Assembly: GCF_030405905.1 (NCBI RefSeq)
Contig: NZ_JASATW010000006.1
Location: 1-64,000 of the forward strand
Origin: Sphaerothrix gracilis
Lineage (GTDB): Bacteria; Cyanobacteriota; Cyanobacteriia; Phormidesmidales; Phormidesmidaceae
DNA: 64,000 bases
Direction: 5' to 3'
In this document: positions 35,765 through 45,108 of the stretch, piece after piece
How the letters are laid out: each line of letters begins with the position of its first letter
How positions within the stretch are numbered: the stretch's first letter is position 1
Notes under the pieces: generated by a model
Told to the model about the DNA's origin: nothing
The model's database searches: none
The model's input: the letters and a program-made list of their open reading frames with translations, nothing else
Position numbers and translations under genes: made by a program

Positions 35765-37192
35765 ATGAGTTTTTTAGGATTTGTTTGGTTAGCGTCGCTG
35801 TTAGGGAGTTTTTTCACTCCCCAGCATCTGACTCAACCTCCCAACAAAGAAGCGCCCCAGCGGTCTTTAATCCCCACTTCTATCGGTCACATCTTGACCC
35901 TAGTGGGGCAACACCTCAAACCCAGCGATTCTGTTTTACGAGTTTCAGCAGCCCACAGCTCTTACACGCCACACGGAAGCTTTTTGGGCAGCTCCACAGC
36001 ATTTTCTAGCCAGCCCGCCGTCTCTTCCAGTTACCTTTTACATCCAGATTCGGCCTCATCCGGTAATTTTTCAACTTTCTTAACTGTTGGAGAAGACTAC
36101 TCGCCCCCTGTCCAGGCTTGGTTTCAAGGGTTTGAGCGGCTGATTGTCCGGGCAAAGCTGATTGAGAACGCGGCGTTTGCGAGCGCAGATGTGGTATCCC
36201 CACCCGTCGGCCAAGACGCTTTGGCGTTTGATCCTGGGGCTGCTATCTCTCTAGAGCAGCCTGAAGAGGAAGAAAGCGGCGGCGTTCTACTGTCGGGCAC
36301 AATAGCGCAGGCTTCCACCGTCAAGGCGTCTAGCCTGCAACGCTGGACTTCTATCGCTGATATTCAGGTCATTGAGGCCAATACAAAGTCGGCGACTACC
36401 GCAGCCCGTCCATCGTCAGCAAAATCCCGGCAGCTAGCCTTGCTAAAGCAGTGTTCTAAGTGGCGTCCTAGTCATGCTGCTGAGCGCTCCCGGAATCAGG
36501 CAGTGCATCAAATCTGGGTGAAAGGGCGTCTAATAGGCGGCCTGCCCGATGAAGCCCAGGCTTATCAGCTCGCCAATAGACTACGGCACCTGCTGCAAGA
36601 GCAAGTTTTGCGACCTGAAGCCCTGAAGCTCGGACGCCTGAAGGGCAGTCCGGCAGTCCGGATAGACAACGAGATCCTTTTTGCCACCGATGAGCTAGCG
36701 GCAGACTTAGAGCAGCAGCAGTGGCTGGCGATTAAGTGGGTGGATCAGCTACGCATGGCTCTCGGCGGTGAGCCACTGGATTTAGGATCAATTCAGGCGT
36801 TTTTAGCAGGTTTGACTGAGAGCCAAGATCAGTTCTATGGCACCGCTTCCTGGTACGGCCCCTACTTCCACGGTCGGCAAACCGCAACTGGCGAAATCTT
36901 TGACCAAAATGCCCTCACAGCCGCTCATAAAACCCTGCCTTTTGGCACCCGTCTAAAGATTACCAACCGCCTGAACGAGCGCAGCGTGGTAGTCCGCATT
37001 AACGATCGCGGCCCTTACATTGGTCAGCGCTCTATTGATCTATCACGCGCCGCCGCCCGCTGCTTGGGCAGTGAGGGGACTGGCGTTATTCCCTATGAGG
37101 CGGTGATTTTACAGCCTGTACCCGAAACAACGGGGGCCGAAGAAACGCTTGACGCCTCCAATCGCCGCCGTGAACTACAGGCTCGGCGGTAG
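35765..37192 (+). CDS. rlpA: RlpA-like septal ring lytic transglycosylase family protein
   Basis: A 475-residue protein. The start MSFLGFVWLASLLGS is a hydrophobic, possibly signal, segment. The middle (50-330) is a long cyanobacterial extension. The C-terminal double-psi barrel has FYGTASWYG, GRQTATGEIFD, TAAHKTLPFGTRLKITN, VRINDRGPYIGQRSIDLS and the catalytic aspartate context. It probably acts on naked peptidoglycan at division sites. Confidence 0.83.
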   Translation: MSFLGFVWLASLLGSFFTPQHLTQPPNKEAPQRSLIPTSIGHILTLVGQHLKPSDSVLRVSAAHSSYTPHGSFLGSSTAFSSQPAVSSSYLLHPDSASSGNFSTFLTVGEDYSPPVQAWFQGFERLIVRAKLIENAAFASADVVSPPVGQDALAFDPGAAISLEQPEEEESGGVLLSGTIAQASTVKASSLQRWTSIADIQVIEANTKSATTAARPSSAKSRQLALLKQCSKWRPSHAAERSRNQAVHQIWVKGRLIGGLPDEAQAYQLANRLRHLLQEQVLRPEALKLGRLKGSPAVRIDNEILFATDELAADLEQQQWLAIKWVDQLRMALGGEPLDLGSIQAFLAGLTESQDQFYGTASWYGPYFHGRQTATGEIFDQNALTAAHKTLPFGTRLKITNRLNERSVVVRINDRGPYIGQRSIDLSRAAARCLGSEGTGVIPYEAVILQPVPETTGAEETLDASNRRRELQARR

Positions 37193-37203
37193 GGCGTTTC
37201 TAT

Positions 37204-37253
37204 GAAAAACCCCAGCGGTCAAGCAGCATGAGGGTGTGCTGGCAGAGCTGGGG
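37204..37253 (-). terminator. Rho-independent terminator of azlCD
   Basis: CCCCAGC (37210-37216) and GCTGGGG (37247-37253) enclose an inner CAGCA/TGCTG hairpin. On the minus strand they are followed by TTTTT. It lies about 70 bases after the azlD stop. Confidence 0.65.
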
Positions 37254-37322
37254 TAGTCAAGTCATTCTCCTGCTTTGAGGATGCCCACTTGGCTAGGGTA
37301 AGCAACAGGCTAGAGCGGGAGA

Positions 37323-37640
37323 TTAAACTACAGCCTGCCACAGCAGAAAAGCCCCCATGCCGACAATAATTGTCAGCAGCAGATTTTTGCGCCAAAGTCC
37401 TACAGCGAGTGCGGCGATCGCCCCGATGAGGCGCGGATTGTCTAGTCCTAGCCAAACTGCGTTCTCCTCAACTAGCACCGCAGGCACGACAATTGCAGTC
37501 AGCACCGCTGGCGGCACGTAGTTGAGAGCCTGCAGCAGGCGCGGCGACAGGGTGAAGCGTCCGCTCATGGCCAGTAGCGGATAGCGAATTAAAAAAGTGA
37601 CTAGGGCCATACCGCCAATCAAAGCGATTTCCGGCATCAT
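37323..37640 (-). CDS. azlD: AzlD family branched-chain amino-acid exporter subunit
   Basis: A 105-residue membrane protein with three to four hydrophobic segments. It has the AzlD features GMALVTFLIRYPLLAMSGR and LNYVPPAVLTAIVVPAVL. It forms an exporter with AzlC; its start overlaps the azlC stop by 4 bases. Confidence 0.88.
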   Translation of the reverse strand: MMPEIALIGGMALVTFLIRYPLLAMSGRFTLSPRLLQALNYVPPAVLTAIVVPAVLVEENAVWLGLDNPRLIGAIAALAVGLWRKNLLLTIIVGMGAFLLWQAVV

Positions 37641-38374
37641 TGGGCTTGCCCTCCTGGCTTGAGTTGGCTTTCAGTAAGCATGCCGGTGGTCACGCCCGCG
37701 ATCGCCGCTACGATCAGTCCGAGCTGGTGCGGCAGCGATCGCGCCGCTACAGCCGTCACTCCGGCCACAACGACGGTCGCCACCATAGGGCGATTCGTCA
37801 GGTAGGGAATCGTCATACCGATAAAGGTCGCCACCATAGCAAAGTCCAGCCCCCAAGCAGCGGCATTGGGGAGGTTTTGGCCTAGAGTAAGTCCCAGCAG
37901 AGTGCTGAGCTGCCAGTTGCCGTACATCGCCAAGGCCGAACCCAGATGGAACCAGTGTTTGTAAGGGGAGCGATCGCCTTGACGATAGCGCTGAATTGCC
38001 ACCATGAAGGTTTCATCAGTGAGCCAAAAGCCCAGCCCTAGCTTCCAACTTTGAGGCAGCGTCTTTAAATAAGGCACTAGCCCCACTGAATAGAGCAGGT
38101 GCCGCAGATTCACCACCCAGGTCGTCAGCACAATGAGGCCAACGGGCGTACCCGCGCCCAGCAGCCCCAAGGCAATGAACTGAGAAGACCCGGCAAAGAC
38201 AAAGGCTGACATGGCTAAGGTGCCGACAAAAGACAAACCGTTAGTTTGGGCCAGCGTGCCGAAGATGATGCCAAAGGGAATGGCCCCGACAATCAGAGGA
38301 ATTGTCTGCCTCGCCCCGGCCCGAAACTCCTGCCAGGGAGACAGTTCAGAAGTATTAGACGCGATCGCCATCAT
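37637..38374 (-). CDS. azlC: AzlC family amino-acid exporter subunit
   Basis: A 245-residue membrane protein. FREGARQTIPLIVG-like and AIPFGIIFG motifs at the N-terminus and FAGSSQFIALGLLGAG are the family's hallmarks. It is the main translocating subunit of the exporter for branched-chain or related amino acids. The divergently placed AraC-type gene upstream is a likely regulator. Confidence 0.9.
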   Translation of the reverse strand: MMAIASNTSELSPWQEFRAGARQTIPLIVGAIPFGIIFGTLAQTNGLSFVGTLAMSAFVFAGSSQFIALGLLGAGTPVGLIVLTTWVVNLRHLLYSVGLVPYLKTLPQSWKLGLGFWLTDETFMVAIQRYRQGDRSPYKHWFHLGSALAMYGNWQLSTLLGLTLGQNLPNAAAWGLDFAMVATFIGMTIPYLTNRPMVATVVVAGVTAVAARSLPHQLGLIVAAIAGVTTGMLTESQLKPGGQAQ

Positions 38375-38483
38375 TCACCAGTAGGCTCCAAACCTATCGC
38401 TACGCCCCAACTTTAAGCTGGCGGTTCTGGCAGCGTCTTGAACGTTTTTGCAGTTTCTAAGCAGAGAAAAGAAGGGCGATTTG

Positions 38484-39302
38484 CTAGCAGCCTGCCTGAT
38501 ACTGCCCCGGCGTTACCCCGACCCATCGTTTAAAGTGCCGGGTTAAATGACTTTGATCGGCAAAGCCGGTATCAGCTGCCACCACGGCCAGCGGTACACC
38601 CGTGGCAATTAATCGCTTAGCCTGCTGCACCCGCACTTGAATCAGGTATTGGTGGGGCGGCAGCCCCCACTCGCGCCGAAACAGTCGCAGCAGTTTGAGC
38701 GGCGGCAGGTTGACGGTTTGGGCTAGCTGATCCAGGGTGATGGGGTCTAAATAGTGATCGGTTAAATAGGCTCTGGCCTGCTGGGCCAGTGGGCGATCGC
38801 GGTGGGTTTTAGCAATGGGCGATCGCGTGTCGCCGTATTGCTGCACCATGTAGCTGGCTAGCCACAGCCACTGGGATTCCCGCGCCAGCGGGTCAGCCTC
38901 TTGTTCTAGCATGTGATGAAATATCCGAAACTGTTGCACCAAGGCGCGATCGCAAATAACAGGCTTTGCAAAGAAGGGCACCTGAGTGGCTGGTAGGTTT
39001 AGGGCAGCGGCGGCCTGCTGCATCAGCGCAACGGGGGGATAGATCATGCGGTAGCGCCAGCCGTCCTCCTGACCGGCATAGCCCGTATGCACTTCACCTG
39101 GATGAATCACCACCAGTGCCCCGGCGGGAGCCTGATGGGTACTGCCGCGATAGGCAAAGGCTTCGACTCCCGACTCAATCACGCCGATGGCGTACCCTTC
39201 GTGGCTGTGGCGGCTAAAGGAATGGGTAATGTAGGTTGCCTTGAGCACCTCCATTCCAGCAAGGAGGCGATCGCGCCAAAAGGTAACTGATTCTTGTCTC
39301 AT
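38484..39302 (-). CDS. AraC family transcriptional regulator
   Basis: A 272-residue regulator. The N-terminal cupin domain has HSHEGYAIGVIESG and VIHPGEVHTG. The C-terminal double helix-turn-helix has LDQLAQTVNLPPLKLLRLFR and VAADTGFADQSHLTRHFKR, typical of AraC. It lies upstream of azlCD on the same strand, and such regulators commonly control AzlCD exporters. Confidence 0.9.
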   Translation of the reverse strand: MRQESVTFWRDRLLAGMEVLKATYITHSFSRHSHEGYAIGVIESGVEAFAYRGSTHQAPAGALVVIHPGEVHTGYAGQEDGWRYRMIYPPVALMQQAAAALNLPATQVPFFAKPVICDRALVQQFRIFHHMLEQEADPLARESQWLWLASYMVQQYGDTRSPIAKTHRDRPLAQQARAYLTDHYLDPITLDQLAQTVNLPPLKLLRLFRREWGLPPHQYLIQVRVQQAKRLIATGVPLAVVAADTGFADQSHLTRHFKRWVGVTPGQYQAGC

Positions 39303-39312
39303 GTCTAGGTGC

Positions 39313-39705
39313 CTATGCTAGCAAAGGCAGTTGTTGCAGAATCTCTTCAGTTGACAAAATTGTGGCATATTCACCCGATAGGTTTGCTAAGGACATGGCG
39401 TGAACCGCTGCGGCTGGATGCCATGTGCCGTCAAAGTCAGCTCTGCCGAAGGTAAATGTGGCATCAGCTACTACCAGGGTCGTGAAGCCCAAGTCGCCTG
39501 TCTGACCGGGACGATAGGGGGAATCAGGCTCTGTTGACATGTGTTTGACGTGCAAAACAGGCATTTGACTCTGCCGCCAGGCGGCGAGGAGCTGAACGAT
39601 ATTGGCCTCAGCTTGCGGATTATTGCGATCGCCCCATCTTGGATCATCGATCGCCTTTTGCAGGTCAATTAGTAAAAGCAGTGAGTTGCGGCTGAGGAGA
39701 GTCAT
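39313..39705 (-). pseudogene. Isochorismatase-like hydrolase with internal deletion
   Basis: A 130-residue frame that aligns with both ends of cysteine-hydrolase/isochorismatase proteins of about 180 residues. The start (LLLIDLQKAID with the catalytic Asp) through SPYRPGQTG joins directly to GFTTLVVADATFTF. The intervening stretch, which in the family carries the catalytic Lys and the nucleophile Cys, is missing. The frame stays open, so a stable but inactive protein is possible. It lies 10 bases after the AraC gene start and is on the same strand. Confidence 0.75.
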
Positions 39706-39920
39706 TGCAGCTTTTGAGACTCCAAACTATATCAGCTTGGCCTATTTCAATTTTTCAATTTGTTCTCTAAACCATAAGGCTGTAGCAGTATTGGAGCGAT
39801 CGCTCAACTGTTCTAGGGTGGTTTCTAATAGTGATGCTGTTAGCCCAGTCAAAAGAGTTGACTGAGCAACTTCTGTATACGTACCATCCGCTCGCAGGCA
39901 AAACATAAAAACCTGACAGC

Positions 39921-41978
39921 CTAACGCTTACCAATTAGCTTATCGCGCAGGTTTTTAATGCGATCGCGGTATTTAGCCGCTTCTTCAAATTCCAGACTCT
40001 TGGCCGCTTCTTTCATCTGCTTTTCGAGCTGGCCGATCAGTTCTGGGATATCTTCTAGGGGCATCTCGTCGCTTTGCTCATAAACTTGCTCTAGCTCCTG
40101 AGCGTTGAGCTTACGGGAGACTTCTAAAAAGGCCAGAATCGCGTTTTGCTTGCGGCGAATAATCGGCTTAGGCACGATGCCGTGTTCTTCGTTATAGGCA
40201 AGCTGAATAGCGCGGCGGCGATCGGTTTCTTCAATCGTGCGGGCCATACTATCGGTGAGGTTGTCGGCATAGAGAATGGCCTGTCCCTGGACGTGACGGG
40301 CGGCGCGGCCAATGGTTTGAATCAGCGATCGCTCGGCCCGCAAGAAGCCTTCTTTGTCAGCATCGAGAATCGCTACTAGGGACACCTCTGGCAAATCCAG
40401 TCCTTCCCGCAGCAGGTTCACTCCCACCAGCACGTCAAAGTTGCCGTCTCGCAGATCTTGCAAAATCTCAATCCGCTCAATCGAGTGAATTTCTGAGTGC
40501 AGGTAGCGCACCCGCACCCCATGCTCATCAAAATATTCTGTCAGGTCTTCAGCCATGCGCTTGGTCAGCGTCGTCACCAACGTCCGTTCCTGCCGCAGCA
40601 CCCGCTCTTTGATTTCACCCAGCAGATCGTCCACCTGGCCGTCCGTAGGCCGAACAAAAATTTCTGGATCCACCACCCCCGTGGGTCGAATCACCTGCTC
40701 AGCCACCCGGCCAGTGCCGTTGATGTAGCTTTTTTTCTCGTTTTTGCCGTTGAGCTTAGTTTCCAGCTCGCCCCCGGACTGCTCTAGCTCCCAGGTACCC
40801 GGTGTCGCTGACACAAAGACACACTGGTTCACCTTTTGCCAAAACTCTTCTGCCTTTAGCGGGCGGTTGTCGGCAGCGCTGGGCAGGCGGAAGCCGTGAT
40901 CGATCAGCACCATTTTGCGGGAGCGATCGCCGTTATACATGGCGTGGATCTGAGGAATGGTGACGTGGGATTCGTCAATCACCAGCAGCCAGTCTTTAGG
41001 AAAGTAGTCCAGCAGACACTCTGGCGGTGAACCGGGCAGTCGAGCCGCTAAGTGACGGGCGTAGTTTTCAACGCCGTTGCAGTAGCCGACTTCTTTGAGC
41101 ATTTCCAGGTCGTAGCGGGTGCGCTGCTCTAGGCGCTGGGCTTCTAGCAGTTTGCCCTCAGTTTCTAGTTCTTCCAGGCGATCTTTCAGCTCGGCTTCAA
41201 TATTGAGACATGCCTGCTCTAGCTTTTCATCGGGGGTGACGAAGTGCCGCGCCGGGTAGATATTTACCGCTTCCATGCTCTGAATCGTGGTGCCCGTAAT
41301 CGGGTCGATGTAGCGGATGGCGTCAATCTCATCGCCAAAGAACTCGACGCGGATTACCCGGTCTTCGTAAGCGGGGCCAATTTCTAGCACGTCGCCCTTG
41401 ACCCGAAATCGGCCTCGGCCTAAGTCTAAGTCATTGCGGGTGTACTGCACTGAAGCCAGATCTCTTAAGACCTGTCGCTGATTCACCTCCATGCCCACCC
41501 GCAGCGGAATCGAGGCTTTCAAATACTCAGAAGGAATGCCCAAACCGTAAATGCAGCTAATAGAGGCCACCACAATCACGTCTTTGCGCTCAAACAGCGA
41601 TCGCGTGGCCGAGTGCCGCAGCATGTCGATTTCTTCGTTGATGGAAGCGGTTTTGGCGATGTAGGTATCAGTGACCGGGATGTAAGCTTCTGGCTGGTAG
41701 TAGTCGTAATAGCTGATGAAGTATTCCACTGCGTTGTCGGGGAAAAACTCCCGCAGCTCGTTGCAGAGCTGGGCTGCCAGGGTTTTGTTGTGGGCTAGCA
41801 CCAGCGTTGGCTTGCCAATCTGGTCAATCACCCGCGCCATTGTGTGGGTTTTGCCGGTACCCGTGGCCCCCAGCAAGGTCTGGTAGCGATGACCCTGGCT
41901 GAGGTACTGAGAAAGCTGGGCGATCGCTTTGGGCTGATCGCCTAGAGGCTCAAACGGCGCTTGAATGTTGAAGTCCAT
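39921..41978 (-). CDS. uvrB: Excinuclease ABC subunit B
   Basis: The nucleotide-excision-repair helicase UvrB. Walker A is GATGTGKTHTMA, the beta-hairpin is YYDYYQPEAYIPVTDTYI, DESHVTIPQIH is the helicase motif II region, and GLDLPEVSLVAILDAD is motif V-VI. The C-terminal UVR domain is LEFEEAAKYRDRIKNLR. The frame extends to an ATG at 42056, but the usual UvrB start is MDFNIQAPFEPLGDQP, giving 685 residues. Confidence 0.95.
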   Translation of the reverse strand: MDFNIQAPFEPLGDQPKAIAQLSQYLSQGHRYQTLLGATGTGKTHTMARVIDQIGKPTLVLAHNKTLAAQLCNELREFFPDNAVEYFISYYDYYQPEAYIPVTDTYIAKTASINEEIDMLRHSATRSLFERKDVIVVASISCIYGLGIPSEYLKASIPLRVGMEVNQRQVLRDLASVQYTRNDLDLGRGRFRVKGDVLEIGPAYEDRVIRVEFFGDEIDAIRYIDPITGTTIQSMEAVNIYPARHFVTPDEKLEQACLNIEAELKDRLEELETEGKLLEAQRLEQRTRYDLEMLKEVGYCNGVENYARHLAARLPGSPPECLLDYFPKDWLLVIDESHVTIPQIHAMYNGDRSRKMVLIDHGFRLPSAADNRPLKAEEFWQKVNQCVFVSATPGTWELEQSGGELETKLNGKNEKKSYINGTGRVAEQVIRPTGVVDPEIFVRPTDGQVDDLLGEIKERVLRQERTLVTTLTKRMAEDLTEYFDEHGVRVRYLHSEIHSIERIEILQDLRDGNFDVLVGVNLLREGLDLPEVSLVAILDADKEGFLRAERSLIQTIGRAARHVQGQAILYADNLTDSMARTIEETDRRRAIQLAYNEEHGIVPKPIIRRKQNAILAFLEVSRKLNAQELEQVYEQSDEMPLEDIPELIGQLEKQMKEAAKSLEFEEAAKYRDRIKNLRDKLIGKR

Positions 41979-42161
41979 AGCAGCTTGGGAATGAAAGAGT
42001 CTGAAACGCAGCGGAGTCGGGTCTAGGACTGACTGTTTGTACTCCTCTCTTATCATGACGAATTCAGCCGCATTTGCCTGTCATCTAGCCATCAAAATCC
42101 CGGCAGATAACCGAACTTTATGCCGCCATAATAGGAGTATTGCAGTTTGAGGAAAAAGCCG

Positions 42162-42734
42162 ATGACCTCAATGACTAATCCAATTTGCTGGACAGTCAGT
42201 GATTTAGAAGGCTTTCCCGATACGGGCAACCGTTACGAAATTATCGCGGGAGAACTGCTGGTGACTCGTGCGCCTCACCTAGGACATCAGGATGTAATCG
42301 GACTAATGTATGCCGCTTTGCTGCAATGGTCGCTTCAGTCGGCAGCTGGCAAACCCTATATCTCTCCGGGAATAATTTTTGCTGAGACGGATGCGGTAAT
42401 TCCCGACCTGATTTGGATTAGCCACGAACGACTAGCCCAGCTGATGGATCAGGCAGGACATCTGACAGGTGCCCCTGAACTGGTTGTCGAAGTGTTGTCT
42501 AAAACCGAGAAGGATAAAAAGCGCGATCGGGAGACCAAGCTCAAGCTCTACTCGACTGAAGGCGTACTTGAGTATTGGATTGTGGATCGAGACCAGGCCG
42601 CGATCGAGGTCTACCGCCGTCAAGAGGGCTTTCTCAAAAAGGCAATGACGCTCTACGCAGCCGACACCCTAACGAGTCCGCTTTTGCCAGAGTTTAATTA
42701 CTCGCTCAAATCCTTATTTGCAGGGTGTTCCTGA
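42162..42734 (+). CDS. Uma2 family (DUF820) restriction-endonuclease-like protein
   Basis: A PD-(D/E)XK-fold protein of the Uma2 family, greatly expanded in cyanobacteria. DLEGFPDTGNRYEIIAGELLV, DAVIPDLIWIS and LVVEVLSKTEKDKKRDRETK, with IVDRDQAAIEVYR, are the family motifs; the D and ExK active-site residues are present. ATG 42162 has a GAGG with a 9-base spacer and is preferred over TTG 42147. The function is unknown. Its 3' end abuts a truncated HEPN gene. Confidence 0.85.
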   Translation: MTSMTNPICWTVSDLEGFPDTGNRYEIIAGELLVTRAPHLGHQDVIGLMYAALLQWSLQSAAGKPYISPGIIFAETDAVIPDLIWISHERLAQLMDQAGHLTGAPELVVEVLSKTEKDKKRDRETKLKLYSTEGVLEYWIVDRDQAAIEVYRRQEGFLKKAMTLYAADTLTSPLLPEFNYSLKSLFAGCS

Positions 42735-42829
42735 ACTGAAAACTCTGACAGTCCTTCTACTTTGAGTTGCTTAGCAGCTTTTAAGCTGCGTTCCGCTTTC
42801 TGTAGCAAAGCGGTTTGTTCGGGAGTCAC
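42698..42829 (-). pseudogene. Truncated HEPN-domain protein (MNT partner)
   Basis: A GTG at 42829 overlaps the TGA of the MNT gene, the normal arrangement for MNT-HEPN pairs. The first 32 residues (LLQKAERSLKAAKQL and VEGLSEFSVQ) match the N-terminal helix of HEPN proteins. The similarity ends abruptly where the Uma2 gene's 3' end begins, and the frame stops 12 codons later inside Uma2. The catalytic R-x4-6-H region is missing, so this is a remnant. Confidence 0.72.
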
Positions 42830-43149
42830 AGCAATATTCCCTCTCGTCGAACATTCATGAAGAAAGGTGTCTGCTCGGTTTCTAGGCGTGAGGCAGACAC
42901 AAATATTAGAGAAACCAAAACCGCTCTTTCAAGACATAGCTCTGTGATAAAGTCGCTAGTGCGCTTAACTTCCTCTATAAAACTAAATGACTTGTCTAGC
43001 GCAACCAATACATCAATATCTGAATCGGTTTCGGCATCCTGCCTAGCTTGTGAGCCAAACAAGACTATTTTTGCCAAACTTCCCTGATACTCGCGTTCTA
43101 GATACTGCTTCAGTTCAGCCAGAATTTCCTCAAGGCAGGGGTGAGTCAT
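42826..43149 (-). CDS. MNT-type nucleotidyltransferase (antitoxin-like)
   Basis: A 107-residue protein with IVLFGSQARQDAETDSDIDVLVAL, given here as FGSQAR then DSDIDVLV, the GS...DxD active site of minimal nucleotidyltransferases. Such proteins modify HEPN toxins. Its own partner is truncated, so it is probably orphaned. The stop overlaps the HEPN start. Confidence 0.83.
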   Translation of the reverse strand: MTHPCLEEILAELKQYLEREYQGSLAKIVLFGSQARQDAETDSDIDVLVALDKSFSFIEEVKRTSDFITELCLERAVLVSLIFVSASRLETEQTPFFMNVRREGILL

Positions 43150-43258
43150 AGTAAGCCGTTATGTGCACTTGCCCGCGAGTTGGAACAGTTAGGTCGCGAT
43201 CGCGGTTAGCCTTATTCTCTATAGTTTATAAAGCAGACTCCACTTAGACGTTTGGGCT

Positions 43259-43918
43259 ATGAGAATTTTAAGGCGATCGCTTGTTTCGATTCTTTTGCTA
43301 ACCGTCAGTACAGGGGCGATCGCGCAAACTGAACCGGTCTCTGTAGAAGGTGACCCCCTAGCCCAGCAGGTTGCCAATCATCTTATCGGCGTGATGGACA
43401 CCGCCGAGCAGGCAGCCTCCAACCCCGATCGGGTCAGCGTGCAGATGACCACCTGCGAAGCTGAGTTATCTACAGATTTAGGGGAGGGGGGCTATCTGCT
43501 TTATCAAGAGCAAGCCCTATCGGAAAAGCTCGATCAGCCCTATCGCCAGCGGTTTCTATGGCTGGTGTCTGCTGTTGATAACCAAGTTGAGTCCCGTGCT
43601 TATCGTCCCACAGTACCAGAGCAGTGGATTGGACTGTGCGATCGCCCCTTGGCTGAGCGCCAGGTAGCCGAACTGGGAGACTATACCTGCTCGGTGTTTC
43701 TCAACCCCTCAGTCTTAGGCTTCGTGGGGATGACGCCGCCAGCGGGCTGCCCAACCGAGGTGCGGGGCGCAACCAGCATCACCAATACCATCGTGCTGCA
43801 CAGCCAGGGCATGGACACCTGGGATCGGGGCTTCGACCCTGAGGGCAATCAGGTGTGGGGGGCTGAGGATGAACCGTATCGCTTTCGCTGGCGTGATGAA
43901 CTGCAGGGCGATCGCTAA
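43259..43918 (+). CDS. CpcT/CpeT family bilin-lyase-like protein with signal peptide
   Basis: A 219-residue protein. Residues 1-22 look like a signal peptide ending in AIAQ. The remainder follows the CpcT/CpeT chromophore-lyase pattern: DPLAQQVANHLIGVMDTAEQA, PYRQRFLW, CDRPLAERQV and WDRGFDPEGNQVWGAEDEPY. Known CpcT enzymes attach phycocyanobilin to phycobiliprotein beta subunits in the cytosol, so export is unusual and the role here is uncertain. Confidence 0.8.
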   Translation: MRILRRSLVSILLLTVSTGAIAQTEPVSVEGDPLAQQVANHLIGVMDTAEQAASNPDRVSVQMTTCEAELSTDLGEGGYLLYQEQALSEKLDQPYRQRFLWLVSAVDNQVESRAYRPTVPEQWIGLCDRPLAERQVAELGDYTCSVFLNPSVLGFVGMTPPAGCPTEVRGATSITNTIVLHSQGMDTWDRGFDPEGNQVWGAEDEPYRFRWRDELQGDR

Positions 43919-45108
43919 AAGCCATAGCTCCAGCGAGCCCGATAGCCCCTAGCATCAATGTGGGTAAAGCTGCTGGCGCTGGCTAGTCCCCCCCGGTTAT
44001 TCCACCAAGCTTCGAGCTGGCGGTTGACCTGGGGCGGGGCAATTCCCTGGACGACGAAATCGACGGCATCACCACTGAGATGCCGGGATTTGGAAGCACC
44101 CCCCACCCGGCGGTTGGTAGCCGGATCACGGTACCAGGAATTAACCTGAATTGGCCGATTGCCCAGATATTCCCGTACCTCTTCCATTACCTCGGCAATC
44201 TTAAGAATGCCGTCTACCACCGTGGCATCGACTGGGATGCGACTGCCGTTTTTAGTCGCTTCAGCCCAGCTGAAATGGCCGCCTTCAATGATCGGTTTGC
44301 CTAGATACACCATCCCTAGCTTGGGCACATTAATCGACGGACCGGGATCGGGGTCTTCAATTTTGGTGACGGGTTCTTCGGGCTGATCTTGCGGCTTGTT
44401 ATCGGGTTCAGTGCCCTCTACATGAACGTGGCCCGCAAAGATATACCAGTCGCTACGGTTGTTTTGGCCTAGTAAAACACCATCTGGCAGCTTCACCTTC
44501 ATATGGTTTGCCTCGGCAGGCTCATCTTCTAAAATTTCTAGGCGAGTGCCCTTGTGAACCGAGAGCTTGTCCTCAGCCCCTAGCTTAAAAGACTGCTGGG
44601 GCTGCGTTTTAAAGAGCGTATCGGCCAAAACAATTAGCCGCTGGCCCTGATCGGGCTTAGGCATATCAACAATGCCTTGCTCTTGCAGATAAACCAGCAG
44701 GGCTGCCGCTCCAACTTTGTCCGAGTCTTTTGCCAGAACGTTGGTACCCGCCCAGATCCACTCTGATTCGTCACCAGCGCCATCTCGAAAGCCATTCCAC
44801 AGGTCTAAACCCCACAGATAGGCACCTAGGGTACGGTTGCGGGCTTGATGGTACTGCTTTGCCATCAGCACTTCTACCGCCTTTTTTTCAAACAAGGCAG
44901 GTTCTCGAAAATTCCAGTCATGAAAATGCAGCAATCCGGCAAACCACCAGGGAATCCCCGTTGCTTGCTCGACGACTTCATAATGCGATCGCAGTTCTAC
45001 TAAGCGATCGCCAACGGTTTTAACTTCTGATTCAGCTCCCTGCTTGAGGCGGCAGGACAGGAAAACTTTCTCATACTGAGGCTGCAGAGTTTCTAAGCGC
45101 AGATCCAT
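43915..45108 (-). CDS. Peptidoglycan hydrolase with M15 peptidase domain
   Basis: A 397-residue protein. The N-terminal 170 residues resemble a lysozyme-like domain (ATGIPWWFAGLLHFHDWNF, AYLWGLDLWNGF). A short SH3-like part (about 190-250) and an acidic Pro-rich linker follow. The C-terminal peptidase M15 domain has PIQVNSWYRDPATN, SRHLSGDAVDF and FTHIDARG, with His, Asp and His zinc ligands. It probably cleaves cell-wall peptides. No signal peptide is seen. It converges with and overlaps the CpcT-like gene by 4 bases. Confidence 0.8.
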   Translation of the reverse strand: MDLRLETLQPQYEKVFLSCRLKQGAESEVKTVGDRLVELRSHYEVVEQATGIPWWFAGLLHFHDWNFREPALFEKKAVEVLMAKQYHQARNRTLGAYLWGLDLWNGFRDGAGDESEWIWAGTNVLAKDSDKVGAAALLVYLQEQGIVDMPKPDQGQRLIVLADTLFKTQPQQSFKLGAEDKLSVHKGTRLEILEDEPAEANHMKVKLPDGVLLGQNNRSDWYIFAGHVHVEGTEPDNKPQDQPEEPVTKIEDPDPGPSINVPKLGMVYLGKPIIEGGHFSWAEATKNGSRIPVDATVVDGILKIAEVMEEVREYLGNRPIQVNSWYRDPATNRRVGGASKSRHLSGDAVDFVVQGIAPPQVNRQLEAWWNNRGGLASASSFTHIDARGYRARWSYGF

